NCBI GenBank assembly: GCA_034660675.1
Contig: JAYEJT010000124.1
Location: 1 to 9,964, forward strand
Source of the DNA: CG03 sp034660675
GTDB lineage: Bacteria > CG03
Length of the DNA: 9,964 nucleotides
Direction: 5' to 3'
In this document: positions 1-6,184 of the stretch, piece by piece
How the letters are laid out: each line of letters begins with the position of its first letter
How positions within the stretch are numbered: the stretch's first letter is position 1
Program-made: the position numbers and the translations under genes
The notes under the pieces: model-generated
Databases searched by the model: none
Told to the model about the DNA's origin: nothing
Seen by the model: the letters and a program-made list of their open reading frames with translations, nothing else

Positions 1-426
1 CAGAACAAAAAACTGATATATTATTTCAGCCACCGACGACACCCCGGGATCAACGATGTTATAATCCCCGTAATTTCTGTTGTCGGGATGATGATCTATG
101 TTAAACACCTCAACGGAATCAAGTTCCTCTTTCGTAAAAGTGAAACCACTCCTCGCGGGAATGAAGCACTCAAGAAAAATTATCCCGTCACGGCCGGAAA
201 CGGGTGGACGTTTTTTCGTTTTTATTCCGGAAACGCCCAGAAAAGCTATCTCGCGGGGAATTTCGTCACTCTGACAAACGGTCACTCTCGTGCCGAGACG
301 CCTCAGAAAAGACGCCAGCGCCTGCCCCGAACCTATTGAATCTCCGTCGGGACCGGAATGACCCGTTATGAGGACATTTTTCAGGCCCGACAAAGCCTTA
401 ACGGTTTCTGTTATGGATCTGTCCAT
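1..426 (-). CDS. DHH-family phosphoesterase, NrnA-like (3' end beyond left edge)
   Basis: The first 142 codons of a protein that runs off the left edge. I translated it by hand from the ATG at 426. Family members are metal-dependent phosphoesterases in the cytoplasm; the NrnA branch degrades short oligoribonucleotides and/or pAp. Visible DHH-domain motifs are a strand followed by HSGPDGDSIGS (residues 23-33, motif I), LECFIPARSG (about 85-94, motif II position) and NIDHHPDN (about 109-116, the DHH signature, motif III), then VDPGVSSVAEIIYQ (about 123-136). Motif II carries Glu where Asp is common. The start shares one base with the stop of the upstream membrane transferase gene (TGATG), and a GAGG ribosome site lies 7 bases before it (434-437), so translation is probably coupled. 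The DHHA1 domain expected downstream is outside the window, so NrnA versus another DHH subfamily cannot be decided. Confidence 0.9.
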   Translation of the reverse strand, partial: MDRSITETVKALSGLKNVLITGHSGPDGDSIGSGQALASFLRRLGTRVTVCQSDEIPREIAFLGVSGIKTKKRPPVSGRDGIIFLECFIPARSGFTFTKEELDSVEVFNIDHHPDNRNYGDYNIVDPGVSSVAEIIYQFFVL

Positions 427-1442
427 CAGAAATCCTCAACATCTATCACGGAAAGCCAACCGGCGAGGGAGACAGCTGCAACCAAACCGGCACCGCACAA
501 AACAAAAGCCCAGGTCATCGGGACAATAGTCAAAAGCCATGCGACAGTTCCCATAACCGCGCCCGTGACGAACACCCTGAAAAGTATCTGTTTCCTCGTA
601 AAACCAAGTTCCAGCATCCTGAGGGCAAAATGATCCCTTGACCCCCTGAAAGGAGAAAGCCCCCTGCGGGCCCTGTGTATCATAACGAATATCACGTCAA
701 AAAGAGGGATACCCAGAATAATGAGCGGCGCGAAAACACCTATGGGATGCACGCCGGAATACTTTGCGCCGAGAGAGATAGCAGCCATTATAAATCCCAA
801 AGTGAGACTTCCCGTGTCGCCCATAAACACTCGCGCCGGCGGAAAATTATAAACAAGAAACCCGGCGGCAGCCCCGAAACAGGCCACCGAAGCAAAATTA
901 ACATAGAGCTGCTCGCTGGGAAGAGACACCATAAAAAAGAAAACGGCGCACATCATAAGAGATGTCGCACTCAACCCGTCCATGACGTCTATGATGTTGA
1001 AGCTGTTTGTTATCGCCAGAATCCACAGCATTGAAAAGAAATAATTAAACACCGGATTGGCAAATAATTTTATTGAAATACCGTATTTAAAGAGCACTGA
1101 CGCCGCTATCATCTGAATAAAAAATTTCAGTTTGTAATCCAGCGGCGAAATGTCATCAGACAATCCCAGAAGAAAAATTATTCCCGAACCCAGAAAAATA
1201 CCCCGCAGCGTGTAAAGAGTACCTGTTGGAAAATCACTCACAAAACGTATCAGCGTCAGAGACAGGATAATACCGGCAAACATAGCCACGCCGCCCAGAT
1301 AAGGCACAGCCGACAAATGCGTTTTCACCGCCGTGCTCGGCGTGTCCATCACGTTAAACTTCCGTGCAAGCTTCACACACAACGGCATAAGCGCTACTGT
1401 CACGGCAAACGACACAATCAGCGCAATAATATAATAGATCAT
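426..1442 (-). CDS. Sugar-1-phosphate:polyprenyl-phosphate transferase, WecA/TagO/MraY family
   Basis: A 338-residue integral membrane protein with about ten hydrophobic segments from residue 2 to the C-terminus. The family transfers a sugar-1-phosphate, most often GlcNAc-1-P from UDP-GlcNAc, to undecaprenyl phosphate on the inner face of the membrane, starting O-antigen, teichoic acid or other envelope glycans. Family signatures are GLSDDISPLDYK (93-104, the DD pair), NSFNIIDVMDGLSA (146-159, the usual N..N..DG.DGL loop with Val in place of the first Gly), GDTGSLTLG (208-216) and RRGLSPF followed by D270-H271 in the last cytoplasmic loop. That loop normally ends in an HxHH or HFSHR pattern but here reads HFALRM. 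The length and the SPF loop fit WecA/TagO better than MraY. The ATG at 1442 lies 19 bases after the gdhA stop with AAAGG 7 bases before it. The sugar substrate cannot be inferred. Confidence 0.9.
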   Translation of the reverse strand: MIYYIIALIVSFAVTVALMPLCVKLARKFNVMDTPSTAVKTHLSAVPYLGGVAMFAGIILSLTLIRFVSDFPTGTLYTLRGIFLGSGIIFLLGLSDDISPLDYKLKFFIQMIAASVLFKYGISIKLFANPVFNYFFSMLWILAITNSFNIIDVMDGLSATSLMMCAVFFFMVSLPSEQLYVNFASVACFGAAAGFLVYNFPPARVFMGDTGSLTLGFIMAAISLGAKYSGVHPIGVFAPLIILGIPLFDVIFVMIHRARRGLSPFRGSRDHFALRMLELGFTRKQILFRVFVTGAVMGTVAWLLTIVPMTWAFVLCGAGLVAAVSLAGWLSVIDVEDF

Positions 1443-1461
1443 CTTACAGCCTTTCCCCGCC

Positions 1462-2730
1462 TCACGGATATATGCCCCTCAGCCGTACGGCTTTGGCCAC
1501 TCTTCCGACGGCAATTTTGTAGGCCGCAAGACGCATACTGCATTTGGTTTTTTTCATCGTGTCCCAGACAACATCAAAAGCCTCTGACATGATATCCACT
1601 AATTTGCTGTTTATCTGTTCATGTTTCCAGAAGTTTGACTGAAGGTCCTGCACCCATTCAAAATATGACACCGTCACACCGCCGGCGTTGGCCAGAATGT
1701 CAGGAACAACAACAACATTCATCTCCTCAAGAATCCTGTCCGCCTTCGGCGTCGTCGGCCCGTTGGCGCCTTCAATAACATAAGAGGCCTTTATTTTCGC
1801 GGCATTTTTAACCGTTATCTGCCCCTCCAGAGCCGCGGGCACGAGAATATCGCATTTGAGTTCCAGAAGCTCTTCATTAGTGACAGCATCAGCATTCTTG
1901 AATCCTTTCAGCGCACCGTTTTCTCCAGCATATTTTTCGGCGGCAGCAACATCAATGCCTTTAGAATTATAAACACCCCCCGACACATCGGAAACAGCTA
2001 TCACACGGCAGCCGAGTTCCGAGACAAGTTTGCTAAAAGCTCCGCCGACATTCCCAAAACCCTGCACAGCCACGGTCACATCTCTCGGTTTTTTCCCTAT
2101 TTTCTCCAGAAGTTTTTTAACAACTATCATCAGTCCACGGCCCGTCGCTTCAGGACGACCCTTTGAGCCGCCTATGCTCACGGGTTTTCCCGTGACAACC
2201 GCCGGCGACGAATAACCGACATTCATGGAATATGTGTCCATTATCCAGGCCATCACCTGGGGGTTTGTGTTGACGTCGGGCGCCGGAATATCTTTTTCCG
2301 GCCCTATCACTATACTTATCTCTGATGTGTATCTTCTGACCATTCTTTCCAGCTCTGATTTTGAAAGCTCAGCGGGAGCGCATGTGATTCCGCCCTTGGC
2401 TCCCCCGTAGGGTATATTGACAACCGCGCATTTCCATGTCATCCACATGGATAAGGCCTTCACCTCGTCCAGCGTCACCGCCGGATGTATGCGTATGCCA
2501 CCTTTGGCCGGGCCTCTGTCCAGATTGTGCTGCACCCTGAAACCCTCGAAAATTTTTGCTCCGCCATCGTCCATCTTCACGGGAACTGAAACAATCAGAC
2601 TTCGCTTGCATTCGCTGAGTTTGCTGTGAATCCAGGGTTCCAGATTTATGCATTCTGCCACATCCGCGAGCTGTTTCTTTGCCACCTGCCACGGATTCAT
2701 AACACCACTCTGACGGGATGTTTTTGTCAT
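1462..2730 (-). CDS. gdhA: Glutamate dehydrogenase, hexameric class
   Basis: A 422-residue cytoplasmic enzyme, the normal length for the hexameric class, interconverting glutamate with 2-oxoglutarate plus ammonia using NAD(P). The substrate domain holds the three lysines of the family: K76 in PAKGGIR, K100 in TWKCAV and K112 in YGGAKGG. They are spaced as in the Clostridium symbiosum enzyme. The catalytic-region aspartate is D152 in PAPDVNTNPQ. The nucleotide-binding domain has GFGNVGG (224-230) and D248 after the second strand; I cannot tell NAD from NADP preference. PAALEGQIT and VIEGANGPTTPKAD follow, also typical. The ATG at 2730 overlaps the accD TGA as ATGA and is preceded by AAAGGGGG with a 6-base spacer, so I prefer it to Met11 (2700), where homologues often begin (MNPW). 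Why it follows accD is unclear; an assimilatory or fermentative role are both possible. Confidence 0.96.
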   Translation of the reverse strand: MTKTSRQSGVMNPWQVAKKQLADVAECINLEPWIHSKLSECKRSLIVSVPVKMDDGGAKIFEGFRVQHNLDRGPAKGGIRIHPAVTLDEVKALSMWMTWKCAVVNIPYGGAKGGITCAPAELSKSELERMVRRYTSEISIVIGPEKDIPAPDVNTNPQVMAWIMDTYSMNVGYSSPAVVTGKPVSIGGSKGRPEATGRGLMIVVKKLLEKIGKKPRDVTVAVQGFGNVGGAFSKLVSELGCRVIAVSDVSGGVYNSKGIDVAAAEKYAGENGALKGFKNADAVTNEELLELKCDILVPAALEGQITVKNAAKIKASYVIEGANGPTTPKADRILEEMNVVVVPDILANAGGVTVSYFEWVQDLQSNFWKHEQINSKLVDIMSEAFDVVWDTMKKTKCSMRLAAYKIAVGRVAKAVRLRGIYP

Positions 2731-3542
2731 GTCTTGCCCCCTTTAAGGATATTCAGGATAGCAGCTATTTTCTCTTTGAGTTCCGACCTTTCAACAATCA
2801 TGTCTATCTGCCCCTTTTCGAGAAGGAATTCAGCTTTCTGAAAACCTTCCGGCAGTTTCTGCCTTATGGTCTGCTCTATCACACGCGGTCCCGCAAAACC
2901 TATCAGCGCTTTCGGCTCGCTTATTATAACATCGCCTAAAAAAGCAAAACTCGCGCTAACACCGCCCGTCGTGGGATTTGTCAGAACGGATATAAACGGA
3001 AGACCGGCTTCATCCAGTTTTGCCAGAGCGCCGGAAGTTTTGGCCATCTGCATAAGAGAAAGAATTCCCTCCTGCATCCTCGCTCCTCCGGAAGCCGACA
3101 CAATAACAACGGGAAGTTTTTCCTTTATCGCTTTTTCAACAAGCATGGTGATTTTCTCACCGACGACAGAACCCATACTACCGCCCATGAAAACAAAATT
3201 AAGAACGCCGATGCAGGCGGCGGCTCCGGCAATTGTGCACATACCGCAGATAAAGGCGTCATTGTCTCCTGTTTTTTTCTGGGCTTCTTTAAGTTTTTTT
3301 GAATATTTTTTCACATCATAAAAACCCAGCGGATCAGCCGGCTTTAAGTCCGAAAAATATTCCGTAAAACTGTCTGTGTCGGAAAGCAGATTCAGATATT
3401 CTTTTCCCCCTATACGAAAATAATTTCCGCACTTCGCGCAGACATAGGAATTAGCCACCAGCTGCTTTTTATATGTGATCTCGTTACAGGCGGCGCATTT
3501 CATCCACAAACCATCCTCGGATTTTTTTATAAAAAAGAACAT
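2727..3542 (-). CDS. accD: Acetyl-CoA carboxylase carboxyltransferase subunit beta
   Basis: AccD pairs with AccA to form the carboxyltransferase that moves the carboxyl group from biotin-BCCP to acetyl-CoA, giving malonyl-CoA for fatty acid synthesis in the cytoplasm. The protein is 271 residues, the usual size. It has the four-cysteine zinc ribbon (C16, C19, C35, C38), then the crotonase-like core with FMGGSMGSVVGEK (118-130), SASGGARMQEGILSLMQMAK (149-168), LTNPTTGGVSASFA (187-200) and IGFAGPRVIEQTIR (214-227), all near-consensus. I chose the ATG at 3542 rather than an upstream GTG-type start at 3566, because AAGGAG sits 5 bases before it and the protein then begins just ahead of the zinc ribbon. 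The start lies 16 bases inside the end of trpA. trpB-trpA-accD is a common neighbourhood in bacteria; the usual folC does not follow. AccA is not in the window. Confidence 0.97.
   Translation of the reverse strand: MFFFIKKSEDGLWMKCAACNEITYKKQLVANSYVCAKCGNYFRIGGKEYLNLLSDTDSFTEYFSDLKPADPLGFYDVKKYSKKLKEAQKKTGDNDAFICGMCTIAGAAACIGVLNFVFMGGSMGSVVGEKITMLVEKAIKEKLPVVIVSASGGARMQEGILSLMQMAKTSGALAKLDEAGLPFISVLTNPTTGGVSASFAFLGDVIISEPKALIGFAGPRVIEQTIRQKLPEGFQKAEFLLEKGQIDMIVERSELKEKIAAILNILKGGKT
2737..2744 (-). promoter_or_regulatory. Ribosome binding site of gdhA
   Basis: AAAGGGGG inside the last codons of accD, 6 bases before the ATG at 2730. It supports that start over the internal Met at 2700, which has only a weak upstream match. 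Confidence 0.65.
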
Positions 3543-4333
3543 TTTAACTCCTTCACCAGAGCCCATGGTTTTTTTCCTTTGTTAAGCTCTTTCTGAACGG
3601 CGCTGCCGACTATAACGCCGTCAACATACTTCTTTATGGCTTTTATGTGCCCGGGCCGGGATATGCCGAAACCGCTCATGACGGGAAGAACGGACGCCGC
3701 CGACACCTCCTTAAGACGCGAGCCGAGCCCCGCGGGAAGCTTATCTCTCGCGCCGGTTATTCCCTCCACGTTGACGTAGTAAAGAAATCCGTCGCCATGA
3801 TATGAAATCTCTTTTATTCTGCCTTTGTCCGTCGCGGGAGCGACAAGAGGTATGAAAGCGAGGTCTTCCGCCCTGCATTTTGCCGCGAAACTTTTGGTGT
3901 AAGGGTACATCATATCGGGAATTATCACTCCATTTACGCCACTGGCAACGGCGGCCTTTATGAAATTGTCCCCACCGTGACGGAACACGAGATTGCTGTA
4001 AATCATAAGGACAATCGGCACCGGCACATTTTTACGCTCACTCTTTATCATGGCCAGCACTTTTTTGAGAGTGACACCGTTTTGCAGCGCTTTCCCGTAA
4101 GCGTCTCTTATAACAGGGCCATCGGCGAGAGGATCGGAATAAGGCACGCCTATTTCTATGATGTCGCAGCCGCTTAAAGGAAGTTTCCTCAGGCACTCAA
4201 CCGACGTTTTCATGTCCGGCGCACCGGCAACAAAAAATATGTTGAGAGCTTTTTCTTTCCCGAAAACCGAAAATCTTATGTCATTGGAGACGTTTCCCAA
4301 TAGCGACATTCCTGTACGTTTTTGTTTTTTCAT
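3527..4333 (-). CDS. trpA: Tryptophan synthase alpha subunit
   Basis: TrpA cleaves indole-3-glycerol phosphate to indole and glyceraldehyde 3-phosphate, and passes indole through a tunnel to TrpB. The 268-residue (beta/alpha)8 protein is the normal size. The catalytic pair is present: E60 and D71 in IIEIGVPYSDPLADGP, matching Glu49 and Asp60 of the enteric enzyme with a constant offset of 11. Other family segments are YYVNVEGITGARDKLP (185-200), MSGFGISRP (219-227) and VIVGSAV (240-246). The motif usually read as TxGDP is VAGAP here (35-39), so the aspartate is alanine. The start at 4333 overlaps the trpB TGA as ATGA, with GAAGG about 9 bases before it. A longer frame to 4399 exists but its extra 22 residues are unlike TrpA. 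The end overlaps accD by 16 bases and contains its ribosome site. Confidence 0.97.
   Translation of the reverse strand: MKKQKRTGMSLLGNVSNDIRFSVFGKEKALNIFFVAGAPDMKTSVECLRKLPLSGCDIIEIGVPYSDPLADGPVIRDAYGKALQNGVTLKKVLAMIKSERKNVPVPIVLMIYSNLVFRHGGDNFIKAAVASGVNGVIIPDMMYPYTKSFAAKCRAEDLAFIPLVAPATDKGRIKEISYHGDGFLYYVNVEGITGARDKLPAGLGSRLKEVSAASVLPVMSGFGISRPGHIKAIKKYVDGVIVGSAVQKELNKGKKPWALVKELKCSFL
3548..3553 (-). promoter_or_regulatory. Ribosome binding site of accD
   Basis: AAGGAG, the strongest Shine-Dalgarno match in the window, embedded in the 3' end of trpA, 5 bases before the ATG at 3542. It fixes the accD start and would allow accD to be translated independently of trpA. Confidence 0.8.
4313..4333 (-). 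repeat. trpA coding start, copy 2 of a 21-base near-repeat
   Basis: The first seven codons of trpA (MKKQKRT), 18 of 21 bases identical to 5527-5547. Two of the three differences change codon 4 (GCA to CAA) and one is silent (AAG to AAA). Confidence 0.6.
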
Positions 4334-5547
4334 GTTTTGCGGCCTTCGACTATGCTGCGCTCTATCGCCAAATCCTTGTCTCCGCGGCCGGAAAGGCACA
4401 GACAGATAAGAGCGTTCTTTTTTGTTCTGGGAGCGAGCCGTGAAAGATAAGCCAGGGCGTGAGAAGATTCAAGAGCCGGTATTATTCCTTCAAGTTTTGA
4501 AAGGCGTTCAAAAGCCCTGATCGCCGCAGCGTCGGAAACGGTGACATATTTGGCGCGCCCGCTCTCATAATAAAAACTGTGCTCCGGCCCCACCGACGGG
4601 TAATCCAGGCCCGCCGCTACGGAATGAGTTTGCAGAATCTGCCCTTCCTCATTTTGGAGAAGATAACTCCTCGCGCCGTGGAGCACCCCCGGAGAACCAA
4701 AACATATTGAAGCCGATGTGTTTTCGGGAGCGCCTCCTGTACCACCGGCTTCAACGCCTATGAATTTCGCGGCGCTCTCATAAAAAGGATGAAAAAAACC
4801 TATTGAGTTGGACCCCCCGCCAACGCAGGCGATAAGATAACCGGGAAGACATTTTTCCTTTTTCATTATCTGTTTTTTTGCCTCATCGCCTATAACCGAC
4901 TGAAAAAATCTCACCATCAGAGGGTACGGATGCGGGCCGACACAGGAACCTATCAGATAATAGGTTCCCGAGGGGTCAGCTATCCAATCCCTTATGGCTT
5001 CGCTGACGGCCTCTTTCAGCGTCGCATCTCCGTTTTCAACAGGCACGACTTTCGTACCGAGAAGCTTCATGCGGGCAACATTGACAGCCTGCCTTTCTAT
5101 GTCAACACTGCCCATATAAACAACGCATTTCATGCCGAACAGAGCCGCCGCCGTGGCCACAGCCACGCCGTGCTGTCCGGCGCCGGTCTCGGCTATGATT
5201 CTTTTTTTGCCCATGCGCCGCGCCAGAAGAATCTGGCCGAGGACATTATTTATTTTGTGAGAACCCGTGTGATTGAGATCCTCTCTTTTCAGGTAAATAC
5301 GGCGCTTATGAAAAGCGGACAGCCTCTTCGCGTAATAAAGCGGCGTCGGCCTCCCCGCGTAATCGGAAAGAAGCTGCGCGAGTTCTTTTTTGAAACCGGC
5401 GCTGCGGACGGCATCGTTAAAAGCCGCATCCAGCTCTTTGAGCGGTTTGTGTAAAGTTTCCGGCACAAACTGCCCTCCGAAAGAACCGTAGTAAGCTTTT
5501 ACTTTCCCCGCCTTAAACGATCCTGATGTACGCTTTGCTTTTTTCAT
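4330..5547 (-). CDS. trpB: Tryptophan synthase beta subunit
   Basis: TrpB is the PLP enzyme that condenses indole with serine to give tryptophan. From the ATG at 5547 it is 405 residues, typical of the standard TrpB that works with TrpA (TrpB1) rather than the longer stand-alone form. Visible are YYGSFGGQFVPETL (19-32), the PLP lysine K98 in NHTGSHKINN, the catalytic glutamate E120 in AETGAGQHG, the phosphate-binding GGGSN (243-247), GLDYPSVGPEH (313-323) and SGRGDKD (386-392). The start is ambiguous. A GTG at 5559 is in frame, but its position coincides with the last base of an AGGAG that serves the ATG 11 bases later, and the ATG also opens a coding stretch repeated at the start of trpA. 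The ATG lies 4 bases after the trpF stop. The gene is linked to trpA by an ATGA overlap, as expected for two subunits made in equal amounts. Confidence 0.97.
   Translation of the reverse strand: MKKAKRTSGSFKAGKVKAYYGSFGGQFVPETLHKPLKELDAAFNDAVRSAGFKKELAQLLSDYAGRPTPLYYAKRLSAFHKRRIYLKREDLNHTGSHKINNVLGQILLARRMGKKRIIAETGAGQHGVAVATAAALFGMKCVVYMGSVDIERQAVNVARMKLLGTKVVPVENGDATLKEAVSEAIRDWIADPSGTYYLIGSCVGPHPYPLMVRFFQSVIGDEAKKQIMKKEKCLPGYLIACVGGGSNSIGFFHPFYESAAKFIGVEAGGTGGAPENTSASICFGSPGVLHGARSYLLQNEEGQILQTHSVAAGLDYPSVGPEHSFYYESGRAKYVTVSDAAAIRAFERLSKLEGIIPALESSHALAYLSRLAPRTKKNALICLCLSGRGDKDLAIERSIVEGRKT
5527..5547 (-). repeat. trpB coding start, copy 1 of a 21-base near-repeat
   Basis: The first seven codons of trpB (MKKAKRT) match the first seven codons of trpA at 18 of 21 bases, with similar A-rich bases just upstream (GTAAAAAC before this ATG, GCAAAAC before that of trpA). 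The partner is at 4313-4333. Confidence 0.6.
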
Positions 5548-5551
5548 GTTT

Positions 5552-6184
5552 TTACGCACTCCTGACAGCCCTTATAAACGCTCTGACCTTTTCAATGTCT
5601 TTGCTCCTGGGAGTCTTCTCAACGCCGGAGGCCGAATCCACCGCGTACGGCGCTATCTCCCGTACGGCTTCCGCCGCGTTTTCGGAATCCAGCCCCCCGG
5701 CCAGAAACATCGGCACACCGATCTCTTTTACCTTCCGCGCGATTTGGGGCGAATATTTCACACCCGTTCCCCCGTCAAGGCCGGGCAAAAAACTGTCAAC
5801 GAGAAAATAGTCCGCGCATTCAGCGTAAGGCAGAGCCCTTTCCACGGAATCTCCGTCGGAAAACCTGAAAGCTTTTATCACTTTCACGCCCAGCTCTTTC
5901 ACCTCTTTTACAAACTCAACGCTTTCATTGCCGTGGAGCTGATAAAAACCTATACCTGTTTTTTTTATTATTCTCTTCACATCATTTAACGCGGGATTGA
6001 CCATAACGGCCACGGAATTTATGTAGGAAGGTATAATAGGAACGAGTTTTTTGAGAGCGTTTTCGGAAACAACTCTTTTGGAACCCGAAACAAGATTAAA
6101 ACCTATAAAATCCACATCCAGCATGGATATAAAATTCACGTCCTTTTCATTCGTCACACCACACACTTTTATCATCGTCTTCAT
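5552..6184 (-). CDS. trpF: Phosphoribosylanthranilate isomerase
   Basis: TrpF carries out the Amadori rearrangement of N-(5'-phosphoribosyl)anthranilate to CdRP, the third tryptophan-pathway step, in the cytoplasm. The 210-residue single-domain TIM barrel is the usual length for a monofunctional enzyme, with no TrpC fusion. The general base is C8 in IKVCGVT and the general acid is D130 in YFLVDS. Phosphate and substrate loops are visible as FYQLHGNE (80-87), GGTG (138-141), LAGGLDSENA (161-170) and VDSASGVE (182-189). The first Met is at 6184, overlapping the dxs TGA as ATGA; a second Met at 6175 is possible but has no better ribosome site. AAGGG lies about 11 bases upstream inside dxs. trpC, which normally acts next, is not in the window. 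Confidence 0.96.
   Translation of the reverse strand: MKTMIKVCGVTNEKDVNFISMLDVDFIGFNLVSGSKRVVSENALKKLVPIIPSYINSVAVMVNPALNDVKRIIKKTGIGFYQLHGNESVEFVKEVKELGVKVIKAFRFSDGDSVERALPYAECADYFLVDSFLPGLDGGTGVKYSPQIARKVKEIGVPMFLAGGLDSENAAEAVREIAPYAVDSASGVEKTPRSKDIEKVRAFIRAVRSA
5559..5563 (-). promoter_or_regulatory. Ribosome binding site of trpB
   Basis: AGGAG, inside the last codons of trpF, 11 bases before the ATG at 5547. Its final G is also the first base of the alternative GTG start at 5559, so the two starts compete on paper; this site can serve only the ATG. Confidence 0.6.

Noticed and set aside
2866..3321. 151-codon plus-strand open frame
   Set aside because: It is antisense to the conserved core of accD; a shadow of that reading frame.
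4334..4399. N-terminal extension of TrpA to 4399
   Set aside because: The extra 22 residues are Arg-rich antisense-like sequence within trpB and unlike TrpA; the ATGA overlap at 4333 is the better start.
4930..5454. 174-codon plus-strand open frame
   Set aside because: It lies entirely antisense to the well-conserved trpB and resembles no family I know.
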